Shown here piece by piece: positions 48,414 through 57,928 of a stretch of DNA of 64,000 bases (position 1 is the stretch's first letter; each line of letters begins with the position of its first letter). Origin of the DNA: Pleionea sp. CnH1-48 (GTDB taxonomy: Bacteria > Pseudomonadota > Gammaproteobacteria > Enterobacterales > Kangiellaceae); assembly GCF_024124665.1 (NCBI RefSeq), contig NZ_JAMXSB010000017.1, positions 62,001 to 126,000 of the forward strand, given 5' to 3'. Made by a program: the position numbers and the translations under genes. Below the pieces are notes generated by a model. That model worked only from the letters and a program-made list of their open reading frames with translations, had not been told where the DNA came from and made no database searches.

Positions 48414-50339
48414 ATGAAAAAGTTATTTATTTTTCTTCTTTGTTTATCGATAACGACAGTTATTGAGGCAAGAGAAATTCCGGTTGAAGACTTTTTTAAA
48501 GACTCAACCATCATCAGCTTGAATGTTTCGCCAGATGGCAAACATTATGCTGCAACAGTCAAAATTAATGGTAACACCCAGTTAGCGGTGTTAGATGCGA
48601 AGACTAAGCAAATCAAGGCACGTTTTAATTTTAAGCGTGATAATTTAGAAATTGGCCGTTTTGGTTGGTTCAATAATGAGCGTATTTACGCCACTATGAT
48701 CCGAAAAATTGGTCCATTAGCACAGGCTGCTCGAACAGGCTATTTGTTTGCTGGTAGCATTGATGGCACCAAAAAAGTTCAACTTCTTCCAGCTCCAAAA
48801 AAGCCAGGTAGAAGCGCAGAGCGCCCAAGAAATTATAACTTTATGAACTTTTTACGAGATGAGCCTCGTAATATCTTGATCAGCATGAGCAAAGGTGGCT
48901 TTACCGAAGTTTATAAGTTAGATGTTTATACGGGTTCACGACGCAAGGTCGACAAAAGCCCCGAAAAGAATGCGAGCCTGCGCGCTGACCATAACCATGA
49001 AGTCAGAGTTTCAGTTTCTCGAGATCCTGATGAAGAGAAAGTTCGCATCCACACTCGTAAAAAGAACTCCAAAGAATGGGAACTCTTAAACGAGTATGAT
49101 GACAAGTCAGTTGGTATTAGCCCGATGAGCTTTACCAAAGACAATGATCATGTTTATCTGAATGTTCGCGAAAAAGGGAAAAAGCGAGGTATTTACCTGC
49201 TAAACTTGAATACCAAAAAAATGGATCTGGTTTACGAAATCGAAGGTGATGCAGACCTCTCTGGTTCAGTTTTCGATGGTGATTATAGAACTCCTGAGTT
49301 AGTGGGTATTCAAATGATGCCTGGCTATCTTGAGACACACTTCTTTGATCCATCACATCCTCGTGCAAAGTTACAAGCAGGTTTGCAAGCGGCTTTCCCA
49401 GGTGAGCAGGTTGATATCATTAACCACGTTGCTGATGGCACCAAAGCACTTGTTCGTGTTTGGAGTGATCGTCGTCCGGGTCGTTTCTTTATGATGGACA
49501 CTAAGTCTTTCAAATTAGAATACTTGTTGGATGTTAGAGATTGGATTAAGCCAGAAGAAATGGCAGAAATGAAACCATTCTCCTTCAAAGCTAGAGACGG
49601 TCTAGAAATCCGTGGTTATTTGACTCTACCAAAAGGTAAATCGAAAAACTTGCCTTTGGTACAGTATGTTCACGGCGGACCTTTTGGTGTGCAAGATGAG
49701 TGGCGATATGACAGAGCCGTTCAATTCTTAGCTAACCGTGGTTATGCGGTAATGCAGGTTAACTATCGTGGCTCTGGTGGTCGTGGTAGCGATTTCATCT
49801 ATGATAACTACAAAAAAATGGGTCGCGAAATGCAAGACGATCTGACCGATGCGGTACTTTGGTCAGTAAAGGAAGGCATCGTTGATAAAGAGCGTGTGTG
49901 TATTTATGGCGCAAGTTACGGTGGCTATGCTGCGATGATGGGCCCGATCCGCGAACCTGATCTTTATAAGTGCGCAATTCCTTATGTAGGTGTTTACGAT
50001 ATTCGAGCCTTTAAATATGATATTTATCATAAATCTCGCTATGGCCGAAAGAACGAAGAAGAAGCTTGGGGTTACGGTGATGAAGCCTTTATGGCAGAGC
50101 GTTCACCACGTGATCACGTGAATAAGCTAAAAGCCGCTTTGTTCTTAGTTCATGGTAAAGACGATCCTATTTGTCCTATGGAGCATTACTATTCATTAAC
50201 TGAAGCGTTGGATGAAATTGATTATCCATACGAATCATTAGTGAAGCCTTTCGAAGGACACGGCTTTAGAAATCCAGAAAACAACTACGAGCTGTATACA
50301 AAAATTGAAAAGTTTTTAGAGAAGCATATCGGTAGTTAG
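48414..50339 (+). CDS. S9 family prolyl-oligopeptidase-type peptidase, copy 2
   Basis: 641 residues, same length as copy 1, with signal peptide KLFIFLLCLSITTVIEA. The triad positions are kept: S501 (YGASYGGYAA), D584 (VHGKDDPICP), H616 (FEGHGF). The first about 150 residues are nearly the same in protein as copy 1, while residues 200-330 and 520-600 differ more. Both copies are preceded by a similar short sequence (GTTATTAATTCCCT), which marks the edge of the duplicated unit. An intrinsic terminator follows. Confidence 0.94.
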   Translation: MKKLFIFLLCLSITTVIEAREIPVEDFFKDSTIISLNVSPDGKHYAATVKINGNTQLAVLDAKTKQIKARFNFKRDNLEIGRFGWFNNERIYATMIRKIGPLAQAARTGYLFAGSIDGTKKVQLLPAPKKPGRSAERPRNYNFMNFLRDEPRNILISMSKGGFTEVYKLDVYTGSRRKVDKSPEKNASLRADHNHEVRVSVSRDPDEEKVRIHTRKKNSKEWELLNEYDDKSVGISPMSFTKDNDHVYLNVREKGKKRGIYLLNLNTKKMDLVYEIEGDADLSGSVFDGDYRTPELVGIQMMPGYLETHFFDPSHPRAKLQAGLQAAFPGEQVDIINHVADGTKALVRVWSDRRPGRFFMMDTKSFKLEYLLDVRDWIKPEEMAEMKPFSFKARDGLEIRGYLTLPKGKSKNLPLVQYVHGGPFGVQDEWRYDRAVQFLANRGYAVMQVNYRGSGGRGSDFIYDNYKKMGREMQDDLTDAVLWSVKEGIVDKERVCIYGASYGGYAAMMGPIREPDLYKCAIPYVGVYDIRAFKYDIYHKSRYGRKNEEEAWGYGDEAFMAERSPRDHVNKLKAALFLVHGKDDPICPMEHYYSLTEALDEIDYPYESLVKPFEGHGFRNPENNYELYTKIEKFLEKHIGS

Positions 50340-50346
50340 TTACAAT

Positions 50347-50374
50347 AAAAAAGGAGGCTTAAGCCTCCTTTTTT
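50347..50374. terminator. bidirectional terminator between S9 copy 2 and rimO
   Basis: AAAAAAGGAGGC, loop TTAA, GCCTCCTTTTTT. Symmetric A- and T-runs allow function on both strands between convergent genes. Confidence 0.9.
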
Positions 50375-50396
50375 ATTTCTATCTTTTTGGAATCAT

Positions 50397-51800
50397 TTAT
50401 TCGACAAACAAATCGTATTCATCAGAGCCTGTGATGGTTGCTGTCACCATATCACCTACCTCTAACTCTTCTTCCGTTTTAATATGTACAACACCGTCAA
50501 TTTCTGGCGCATCGTATTTTGTTCTGCCGATGGCGCCTTCTTCGGTGATTTCGTCGATTAGAATATCTAATTCTTTTCCTACTTTCTTTGCCAGTCGATT
50601 GGCACTGATTTCCTGTTGAACAGCCATAAACGTTTCCCAGCGTTCTTGAGCAATGTCTGGATCGACATGATCAGCTAAATCATTAGCTTTGGCGCCTTCG
50701 ACTGGAGAATATTTAAAGCAGCCAGCTCGATCGAGATCAGCTTCATACAAGAAATCGATCAGTTCTTTAAAGTCGTCCTCGGTTTCACCTGGGAAGCCGA
50801 CAATAAAAGTACTACGAACGGTCATATCTGGGCATAAATCTCGCCACTGTTTAATTCTGCCGAGCACTTTCTCACTGGCAGCTGGTCGCTTCATGTTTTT
50901 TAATACACTTTGGCTAGCGTGTTGGAAAGGGATATCTAAGTAAGGAAGTATTTTTCCTTCAGCCATATAGGGAATGATGTCATCAACATGAGGATAAGGG
51001 TAGACATAATGCAAACGCGTCCAGGCATCGAGTTTACCTAATTCAGCGCACAGTTCTTTAAAACGCGTTTTAACGGGCATACCGTTCCAAAAACCGGTAC
51101 GGTATTTGGTATCAATTCCATAAGCACTGGTGTCCTGTGAGACAACCAACAACTCCTGAACGCCTGATTCGACAAGGTTTTGAGCTTCTTGTAGCACGCT
51201 TCCGATATCTCTGCTGACCAGTTTGCCACGCATCGAAGGAATAATACAAAAGGTGCATTTATGATTGCATCCCTCTGAGATTTTCAGATAGGCATAATGT
51301 TGAGGCGTAAGTTTAAGGCCTGCGGGTGGCACCAGATCCATGAAGGGATCGTGTTGTGGAGGTAAATGCTCGTGAATCTGATTCATCACCTCGTCATAGG
51401 CGTGAGGGCCTGTTACTGCCAGTACGTTGGGATGAACTTCTCGAATGGTATCTTCTTTAACGCCAAGGCAACCGGTGACAATGACTTTGCCGTTTTCGGT
51501 TAAGGCTTCTCCTATAGTATCCAAAGACTCCTGAACAGCTGCGTCGATAAAACCACAAGTGTTTACCACGACTACATCAGAATTCTCATAACTATTTGAT
51601 AATTCATAACCTTCGGCTCTTAGCTGCGTGACAATCCGCTCTGAGTCGACGGTGTTTTTAGGGCAGCCCAGACTGACAAAGCCTACTCGAGGGATTGAGT
51701 CTTTTGCAGTGCTCCCAGCTGTTGGCGCTTGACCACCCATCATCTTATTAGGTGCTTCCATGGTGGTAGTTTGCTTGGGATCAAATTTTTCGACTGACAT
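50397..51800 (-). CDS. rimO: ribosomal protein S12 methylthiotransferase RimO
   Basis: 467 residues. Radical-SAM enzyme adding a methylthio group to the conserved aspartate of ribosomal protein S12. The N-terminal cluster cysteines are C46, C82 and C111; the radical-SAM triad is C178, C182, C185 ([18 protein letters not shown]). A TRAM domain closes the protein ([20 protein letters not shown]). The N-terminus is about 35 residues longer than in E. coli, low in complexity ([11 protein letters not shown]). ATG at 51800 is used; ATG 51761 is an alternative. Confidence 0.95.
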   Translation of the reverse strand: MSVEKFDPKQTTTMEAPNKMMGGQAPTAGSTAKDSIPRVGFVSLGCPKNTVDSERIVTQLRAEGYELSNSYENSDVVVVNTCGFIDAAVQESLDTIGEALTENGKVIVTGCLGVKEDTIREVHPNVLAVTGPHAYDEVMNQIHEHLPPQHDPFMDLVPPAGLKLTPQHYAYLKISEGCNHKCTFCIIPSMRGKLVSRDIGSVLQEAQNLVESGVQELLVVSQDTSAYGIDTKYRTGFWNGMPVKTRFKELCAELGKLDAWTRLHYVYPYPHVDDIIPYMAEGKILPYLDIPFQHASQSVLKNMKRPAASEKVLGRIKQWRDLCPDMTVRSTFIVGFPGETEDDFKELIDFLYEADLDRAGCFKYSPVEGAKANDLADHVDPDIAQERWETFMAVQQEISANRLAKKVGKELDILIDEITEEGAIGRTKYDAPEIDGVVHIKTEEELEVGDMVTATITGSDEYDLFVE

Positions 51801-52528
51801 AGGTTATCCGAAAGCTGGTAAATTTTAGTGCGCGAATTATACAGCAAAGCGGATTAACTGGAAATTTAATACAAAGACGATAGTAATAATCATTATTATC
51901 ACCTAAGTACCTGGATGAAAGGCTCCCTTGACTGAAGCAACATGGCCTCAGTTGATGAAAACCAATACATAAAATAGAACCCATATCGTCTTTAAAAATT
52001 GAAGTGGTTTCTGTGTCATTTAATCAATGGGCGATGGAAGATCTATAAGTACTTATGCCAGTTTCTCGTATAAAGTCACTTTGTTAAGAAGAGAGCTCGC
52101 TATTGTTTCATTATCAGATATTAAAGTGGGTACTTTGGAGTTTATTTTATGGCTCTGTAATGTTTTATCAAACTTTATATTCTCCTATGTGATTATGTGA
52201 GCATAGTGTTCGATATTCTCTTTCAAGAGCTGTCGTTAAATGGCTTCAAAATTAGGAGAGTGAATAACCCTAATAAATATCCATCCATTAGTAAGCTTAT
52301 AGAGAGTGACATGAGAATTTTTCTAGATTGTTCTCAAACTCGTAAATCATAAGTTGATTTATTGAGTACTTGTGAGAGTATTCGTAATGTTAAATATTAC
52401 TATTGCTATCCTAATCTATATGTAAGCCTGCTATATTAGGCGAATAAAGAACATTGATATTTAATTAATGCTCTTATTCTAAAACAGAGTTTGTATAGCA
52501 AATAGGGGATTTCAGAGGTTTTACCTTC
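51801..52528. other. AT-rich intergenic region without a supported gene
   Basis: 728 bases between rimO and the LamG-type regulator. I see many stops in all frames, a possible Fur-like palindrome at 51879-51900, and a 51-codon open frame (GTG 52197 to TAA 52352) without ribosome site. It may hold decayed gene sequence, promoter and leader DNA of the regulator gene. Confidence 0.5.
51879..51900. promoter_or_regulatory. AT-rich palindrome resembling a Fur box
   Basis: The 15-base perfect palindrome TAATAATCATTATTA is flanked by GATAG and TC and resembles the NATA/TAAT array of a Fur box. It is 79 bases upstream of rimO on the reverse strand. Such AT palindromes can arise by chance. Confidence 0.3.
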
Positions 52529-53632
52529 ATGGATATGTCTCAACCATTTCTTGTTGATCATTTACTTGTTGAACCACAAGAAAATCGTATTACTAATGGT
52601 GAGCAAGTCATTTCAATTGAACCAAGAGTGATGGCCGTTCTTGTATTGCTGGCGACTCATGCGGGACAATTGGTATTGAGAGAAACTATCTACGGTAATG
52701 TTTGGGGAAAACAAACCGTTAATGAAAACTCTCTCAATCGCAATATTGCATCGCTGCGTAAAGTCATTGATGATCAACCAGATTTGCCTAGCCGTATAAA
52801 AACGGTTCCCAAACGAGGTTATGTTTTACAAGCTAAAGTTATTCCACAAGGATCAGAGCGGAAGGAAATTTTAGACACTCAAGGCTCTGATGTCAGTAGT
52901 AGAAAGTTTATATACATTGCATCAGTTATCGTAGCCTCTATGTTTGCTTTCAGTATTTATCTGTTTTTATATGTGAAAGAAGAACTAGAAAGTATGACGG
53001 TTCTGCCAACGATTTTTCCTAAAACCAGTATTACCTTGGCGCCCGATGATAAAAGTATGGCATTTTGTTTTGATGGCATTGATGATTATGTTGAGATAAA
53101 AAACCATGCCTCTTTGAATTTTGGTGAGAACGACTTCTCCATGAGTGCGTGGATCAAGACGGAATCTCAGGATCTTGTGGTTATTGTAGATAAACGATTT
53201 GAACAACGCAGTGGCAATGTTAAAGGCTTTAGTTTTCATCTGTACAAGGGTATTTTGTCTATGCAGTTAGCTGATGGAGATGGAGACTGGGTTTGCGCCC
53301 CTAAATCTGAGCAGTCTTCTTGCACTAATTATATTAGTAAGGCTTTTGTCGCTGATGGACAGTGGCATCTGGTGCATGTAACCGTTGCAAGAAAACAAGC
53401 CGATGGTATTAAGTTTTATTTAGACGGTGAGCTAAAGTCATCAGCGGATCCAAGAGACAGAATGGGCTCGCTTTCAAATGATGAAGTCTTACGTTTAGGT
53501 AGCAGAACCTCTTCCTTATCAGGATTTTTTCCTGGGAGTATCGGTGAGGTTAGACTTTATAATTATGTTCTTGATGGGGATGAAGTAATAGATAATTTTA
53601 CGAAAGGAAGAGAAAGAAGTTGCGAGCGCTGA
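52529..53632 (+). CDS. membrane-anchored wHTH regulator with LamG-like periplasmic domain
   Basis: 367 residues. Residues 1-105 are an OmpR/ToxR-type winged helix (SIEPRVMAVLVLLATHAGQL, IYGNVWGKQTVNENSLNRNI, IKTVPKRGYVLQAKV), as in CadC and ToxR. One membrane helix lies at about 127-149 (FIYIASVIVASMFAFSIYLF). The C-terminal part (about 175-362) looks like a LamG/concanavalin-A jelly roll: FCFDGIDDYVEIKNHASLNF, FSMSAWIKTES, DGQWHLVHVTVARK, IKFYLDGELKSS, IGEVRLYNYVLDGDEV. It should bind DNA at the membrane and sense a periplasmic ligand, perhaps a carbohydrate. Orphan gene, target unknown. Confidence 0.88.
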   Translation: MDMSQPFLVDHLLVEPQENRITNGEQVISIEPRVMAVLVLLATHAGQLVLRETIYGNVWGKQTVNENSLNRNIASLRKVIDDQPDLPSRIKTVPKRGYVLQAKVIPQGSERKEILDTQGSDVSSRKFIYIASVIVASMFAFSIYLFLYVKEELESMTVLPTIFPKTSITLAPDDKSMAFCFDGIDDYVEIKNHASLNFGENDFSMSAWIKTESQDLVVIVDKRFEQRSGNVKGFSFHLYKGILSMQLADGDGDWVCAPKSEQSSCTNYISKAFVADGQWHLVHVTVARKQADGIKFYLDGELKSSADPRDRMGSLSNDEVLRLGSRTSSLSGFFPGSIGEVRLYNYVLDGDEVIDNFTKGRERSCER

Positions 53633-53645
53633 ATAGACAGCGCTC
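53624..53645. terminator. hairpin between LamG regulator and hemY
   Basis: GAGCGCTG, loop AATAGA, CAGCGCTC: eight-base perfect stem overlapping the regulator stop, 10 bases from the convergent hemY stop. Weak T content on either side. Confidence 0.6.
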
Positions 53646-53654
53646 ATATAAAAT

Positions 53655-54896
53655 TTAATAAATACCGTGAGTCAGAGATAGCATTGACTGCGAACTGATT
53701 AAGTTATTCGACTGTTGTTGAACTGACTTATTGAGCCCTGTTTTTATTATTTTATTTGCACCCTCTTCATCATTCAAATGCTTTAAAGTATCAGCCAAAA
53801 TCAGGTAGCTCTCTACTGGACCATTGAGTTCTATGCATTGCTCCAGGTAATCTTTAGCTTTGCCCCATAACTCCTCTCTATGACACAAGGTACCTAGTGC
53901 CAAATATAACTCTGCACTTTTCTCTAACTTTTTTAATAAACTCTCAGCAAAGGCAATTTGGTTGGTTTGATCTCTGCCAATGGTTTTGCCATACCAGTAG
54001 ACCAGTTCCGTAGAATATTGTTTTTTTAAGGTGCTGCGAAGCAGTGCTTCAGCTTCGGCCTGTGCTCCTAGCTCGATAAGAAGTCGAGCATAACTCTCTA
54101 CGGTTTTAGGTTCTTTCTTGTATTCATTTTTGAGTTGTTGCCATTTTTGTTGCAGGGCTTCGCAACCTTTCTCTGCGGTTGTAACTAATAACTGGTGCAA
54201 ACACATCGTTTGTAGCTGCAAGTATTTTTCTCGGTTAAATACTTTTAACTTTTTGATATCGGGCAAACAGTCGTAGAGTTTTTCCCAGTCTTTAAGCTCT
54301 GCATAGCAGCGTGATAATAGTTTTAATATATAAGGGTGTTTAGGAATTTGAGTTCTCAACTGAGTTAAAGTCGCTAACGCTTGCTCGTATTGTTCACTAT
54401 TAAATTGCAGCTCTGCCTGAGTCACACTCACCGCAATATTCGCCTCGGGTTCAAATTTAGCGGCCTCTTTTAAATAGAGATCTCTCTGATGGGGGTTATT
54501 TTGTTCTTGAGCGGCTTTAGCTGCTAACAGTAAGTTGATGAGTTTAGTATCCGATTTTTTTATGGCTTTATTAAAATAATTTTCGGCTTTCTCCCAGTGA
54601 CCTTCTGTTAGAGCAATTAGGCCATTCACTGTTTGGCTACGAGAACGTTTGCTACCACGGGTAGAGCTCCATGAGCTAAATACTTTTCGCAGGCGCAAAA
54701 CTGATGACAAAAATAAAGTGCCAACGCTAATAGTAATTATGAGCAATGTTAATAGAAACAGAAAAACGCCGATTCGCATTTCATAGGTAACGTTTTCGCG
54801 AGCAATGACCATGAAGCCTTCGACTTGAATGAGCAAGGTAAGGCCAGCAGCGCCAGCGCACATCAGTAAAATAAGAATAATCCATTTCATGATCAA
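53655..54896 (-). CDS. hemY: heme biosynthesis-associated TPR protein HemY
   Basis: 413 residues. Two N-terminal membrane helices (ILILLMCAGAAGLTLLI; FLFLLTLLIITISVGTLFL) and a TPR-rich cytoplasmic part (GLIALTEGHWEKAENYFNKA, EQALATLTQLRTQIPKHPYI, LGTLCHREELWGKAKDYLEQ). This is the proteobacterial HemY of the hemCDXY cluster, not a protoporphyrinogen oxidase. Its start overlaps hemX by four bases (ATGA). Confidence 0.92.
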   Translation of the reverse strand: MIMKWIILILLMCAGAAGLTLLIQVEGFMVIARENVTYEMRIGVFLFLLTLLIITISVGTLFLSSVLRLRKVFSSWSSTRGSKRSRSQTVNGLIALTEGHWEKAENYFNKAIKKSDTKLINLLLAAKAAQEQNNPHQRDLYLKEAAKFEPEANIAVSVTQAELQFNSEQYEQALATLTQLRTQIPKHPYILKLLSRCYAELKDWEKLYDCLPDIKKLKVFNREKYLQLQTMCLHQLLVTTAEKGCEALQQKWQQLKNEYKKEPKTVESYARLLIELGAQAEAEALLRSTLKKQYSTELVYWYGKTIGRDQTNQIAFAESLLKKLEKSAELYLALGTLCHREELWGKAKDYLEQCIELNGPVESYLILADTLKHLNDEEGANKIIKTGLNKSVQQQSNNLISSQSMLSLTHGIY

Positions 54897-56083
54897 AGCT
54901 CCTCTGTGTCGACACCTGAATTAGCGTTGAGCCACTCCAGTCGACGAGCTTCTTTTTCTTGTTTGAGTTGATTCAAAGAAGAAAGATAAATGGGTTCTTG
55001 AGTATTCTCGACAGACTGCTGAGACAGAGCGGTTATCTCATCTGAAATCGCTTGAGCGCTCTCATTAAGCCGATAGAAGTCTTTTAGCAATTGCTGCATC
55101 ACGACGATGCGTGAGTCAAACAGTTTCTGGTCGTGGTTCATGACGGCTGCTTGAGTTTGTAACAGAGCCAATTGTAATGTCGCTACTAAAATGCCTTTAT
55201 GTTCTTGTGGCAAGAAGTTAGGAACTTTTTGATCGTGATAGTGAGGTCGAATCCAGTCATCGCCCAGATTGCCAAGAGTTTCCATCAGCTTGTCGAACCA
55301 TTCTTTACCTTCTGGGCGCTTTTGCTCAGCGAGATCCGGTAGTTTGAGTGTGTCAGGTTCCAGGTTATAGAGTTGAGAGCGTAGTGCTTCTAGCTGATTG
55401 ATTAAACCTGCTGTATCGGCTTTAGGTAGTGTGAGCAAATGAGCTCGATCATTGGCAATGGATTCGCGAATGGTATTAAGGCGCAAATCGCTCATCTTGT
55501 TAATGCTGGCATCGGCTTCTTCGAGCAGAGCCAGCGAAGTTTGAACATCTTGTTCAAATAGAAGTTTTTGCTGAGCCAAAGTCAGGTAATATTCGGCCTG
55601 TTCAAGCAACCACTCATTTTTGCCTTGATTGGTTAGCAGCCTGATTCGATCTTGGGCGATGGCTAACTGTTGTAGGGTTTGCGTTTGCTGTTGCTGAATG
55701 GCCTGTTGCTGTTGGTTAAGCGTAGTGATCTGGGTATTGCGAGCTTGTAGCTGGCTGGCAAAATCCGCAATGGTTTGTTCAGCATTATCTAACGACTGTT
55801 GATATTTATTGGCCACAACTTGCTGAGCTTCGAGCGCTTGTTGTTGCTGATAGTAGCTCCAACCACTAAAGCCTGCGGCTGCCAAAGCGAAAAGAATGGC
55901 AACGGCTACGCCTTTATTCGACGTTTTGTTTGCTGTTGGCTGCTGGTGAATATCTTCGGGCTCTAACAGGACGGCTTCTTCCGTTTCTGTTGCCTCGGAG
56001 CTTGTTTCAACAGCTTCTTGGGGTTCGATCTGGGGGCTTTCCGTTTCGGAATTTTGAGATTGTTTTTTATTTTTACTCATCAT
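54893..56083 (-). CDS. hemX: HemX family protein
   Basis: 396 residues. An acidic low-complexity N-terminus, one membrane helix (about 57-75, GVAVAILFALAAAGFSGWSY), a Gln-rich coiled coil (QQQQAIQQQQTQTLQQL), then a helical domain with LTNQGKNEWLLEQAEYYLTL, the HemX signature. Often annotated as uroporphyrinogen-III C-methyltransferase, but this domain lacks the methyltransferase fold. Part of hemCDXY, 13 bases after hemD. Confidence 0.92.
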   Translation of the reverse strand: MMSKNKKQSQNSETESPQIEPQEAVETSSEATETEEAVLLEPEDIHQQPTANKTSNKGVAVAILFALAAAGFSGWSYYQQQQALEAQQVVANKYQQSLDNAEQTIADFASQLQARNTQITTLNQQQQAIQQQQTQTLQQLAIAQDRIRLLTNQGKNEWLLEQAEYYLTLAQQKLLFEQDVQTSLALLEEADASINKMSDLRLNTIRESIANDRAHLLTLPKADTAGLINQLEALRSQLYNLEPDTLKLPDLAEQKRPEGKEWFDKLMETLGNLGDDWIRPHYHDQKVPNFLPQEHKGILVATLQLALLQTQAAVMNHDQKLFDSRIVVMQQLLKDFYRLNESAQAISDEITALSQQSVENTQEPIYLSSLNQLKQEKEARRLEWLNANSGVDTEEL

Positions 56084-56096
56084 TACATTTCCATGA

Positions 56097-56810
56097 TCAC
56101 TGACGTGACATACGCACCACGCACTGGATTAAATCTGAAGATAATGCCGAGGTGCTGACGGCATCTATATGTATGCCTTTGTCTTCGGCATAGTTTTTTA
56201 AGCGTTGGCTACTTACGATGGCTTGTGGAACGTGAGCCCATGGGATCTGACACAAAGCGTCTATGGCATCCTGGCTGGTAAGTAACCAGTGGTCATTGCT
56301 TTCAAGCGTTTGCTGATAGCTAACCAATAATTCTGGTGTGATTGGTTTGCGTTGGTACACTTCGTAACGGGTGACTTCTGCGCCCCGTTCTAACAACTGT
56401 TGCTGCAAGAGCTGCCTGCCTCCCACACCGCACACTAATATTATACGCTTATTTTGCACATGCTGTAGTAGCTTCATAGCCAAAAGCCCTTCGCTATTTG
56501 CATGATTCGGTATAGATATGTTGTTAAGTTGCAGCGAAGTGAGTTTTGTTTGCGTTGCTGAGCCTACCGCAATCAATGTTTTGTTGTTGAGTGTTTGCCA
56601 TTGTTCGGTGGATAACTGTTGATAGGCAAAGGTGGCCGCATTAGGACTGATGAAGATAAGGATATCGGCCTTATCGGTAGCCAGCGGAGGCACTGGCTGT
56701 GGATAAATAGACAATAGAGGGACATGCACAACGGGTAGTTCGGCCGCTTGTAGCTCGGCCATTAGCTCATGTTGCTGGCCTTCAGGCCGTGTTACGATGA
56801 TGCGACCCAT
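56097..56810 (-). CDS. hemD: uroporphyrinogen-III synthase HemD
   Basis: 237 residues. Closes hydroxymethylbilane to uroporphyrinogen III. IIVTRPEGQQHELMAEL, then LIFISPNAATFAYQQL, LIAVGSATQTKL and DHWLLTSQDAIDAL fit the two-lobed HemD fold, which is weakly conserved. It begins eight bases after the hemC stop. Confidence 0.93.
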   Translation of the reverse strand: MGRIIVTRPEGQQHELMAELQAAELPVVHVPLLSIYPQPVPPLATDKADILIFISPNAATFAYQQLSTEQWQTLNNKTLIAVGSATQTKLTSLQLNNISIPNHANSEGLLAMKLLQHVQNKRIILVCGVGGRQLLQQQLLERGAEVTRYEVYQRKPITPELLVSYQQTLESNDHWLLTSQDAIDALCQIPWAHVPQAIVSSQRLKNYAEDKGIHIDAVSTSALSSDLIQCVVRMSRQ

Positions 56811-56818
56811 AGAAAGAG

Positions 56819-57745
56819 TTAAAGCAGCGCCTCGATAATTTTTCCGGCACCTTTTTCTAATAGTGCAGCTGCTACTTGTTTGCCAAGGGATTCTGCTTCA
56901 TCAAGCGGCGCTTTGTGTTCGAAGGTTAACAGGCGACTGCCATCGGCTTCGCCAACCAAACCACGCAAACGTAGTGTTTTTCCATCTTCTTGCAGTTCTG
57001 CAAAGGCACCAATAGGAACCTGACAACCACCCTGCAATTCCAGGTTCATTGCACGCTCAGCCGTAACTCTGGCATGAGTGATAGCATGATTCAGAGGAGC
57101 CAGCAGTTCTTGTGTCTTAGTATCATTTACACGACACTCAATACCTACTGCGCCTTGGCCTGCTGCTGGCAGCATTTCGTCGGGAGAAATCTCTGACTTG
57201 ATGCGGTAACGCATATCCAGACGCAGCAATCCAGCTGATGCCAAGATAATGGCGTCATAGATTTCTTCGTCGAGTTTTTTCAGGCGAGTGCCCACATTGC
57301 CGCGTAATGTTTTTATTTCGAGATCCGGTCGGATCGCCTTAAGTTGGCATTGTCGACGAAGGCTAGAAGTACCGATAATTGAGCCAGAAGGTACTTGATC
57401 CAGACTTTGGTAAATATTGGATACAAAGGCATCGGTAGGGTTTTCGCGCTCACAAATAACACTGAGTCCCAGACCTTCTGGAAACTCTGCTGGCACATCT
57501 TTCATGGAATGTACGGCAATGTCTGCGTGATTTTCTAAAATGGCAGTTTCGAGCTCTTTAACAAAAAGACCTTTGCCACCAATTTTGGCAAGAGGTGAAT
57601 CTAAAATTTTGTCCCCTTGAGTCACTATCGGGACCAATTCGACCATTAAATCAGGATAGAGTTGTTGCAGTCGCGACTGAACATACTCGGCTTGCCACAT
57701 TGCCAAAGGACTGCGGCGCGTTGCGATTCGAATTAGAGAGGTCAT
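56819..57745 (-). CDS. hemC: hydroxymethylbilane synthase HemC
   Basis: 308 residues. Polymerises four porphobilinogens. [19 protein letters not shown], the active-site aspartate region [37 protein letters not shown] and the dipyrromethane-binding Cys in [12 protein letters not shown] are present. ATG 57745 matches the family better than the in-frame ATG 57751. First gene of hemCDXY; 183 bases separate it from algR. Confidence 0.97.
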   Translation of the reverse strand: MTSLIRIATRRSPLAMWQAEYVQSRLQQLYPDLMVELVPIVTQGDKILDSPLAKIGGKGLFVKELETAILENHADIAVHSMKDVPAEFPEGLGLSVICERENPTDAFVSNIYQSLDQVPSGSIIGTSSLRRQCQLKAIRPDLEIKTLRGNVGTRLKKLDEEIYDAIILASAGLLRLDMRYRIKSEISPDEMLPAAGQGAVGIECRVNDTKTQELLAPLNHAITHARVTAERAMNLELQGGCQVPIGAFAELQEDGKTLRLRGLVGEADGSRLLTFEHKAPLDEAESLGKQVAAALLEKGAGKIIEALL

Positions 57746-57928
57746 AACCATCTGTTAAACTGAGAAACCTAATGGTTATCCTACCATAGAGTGATGATGA
57801 TATCTTGCGGCTCGGCTCCAAATTCCTGATATAAAAATGGGCTTGCGCGGCTGCAACGGCCATGATTACTCAGGTATTGGTATGGGGAATATGCGTTTAA
57901 TTCATATATTTGATTGAGATTGATAACA

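Noticed and set aside
52197-52352. 51-codon open frame in the AT-rich gap before the LamG regulator (GTG to TAA)
   Set aside because: No ribosome site, unusual start codon, no recognisable motif, and length is within chance for this region.
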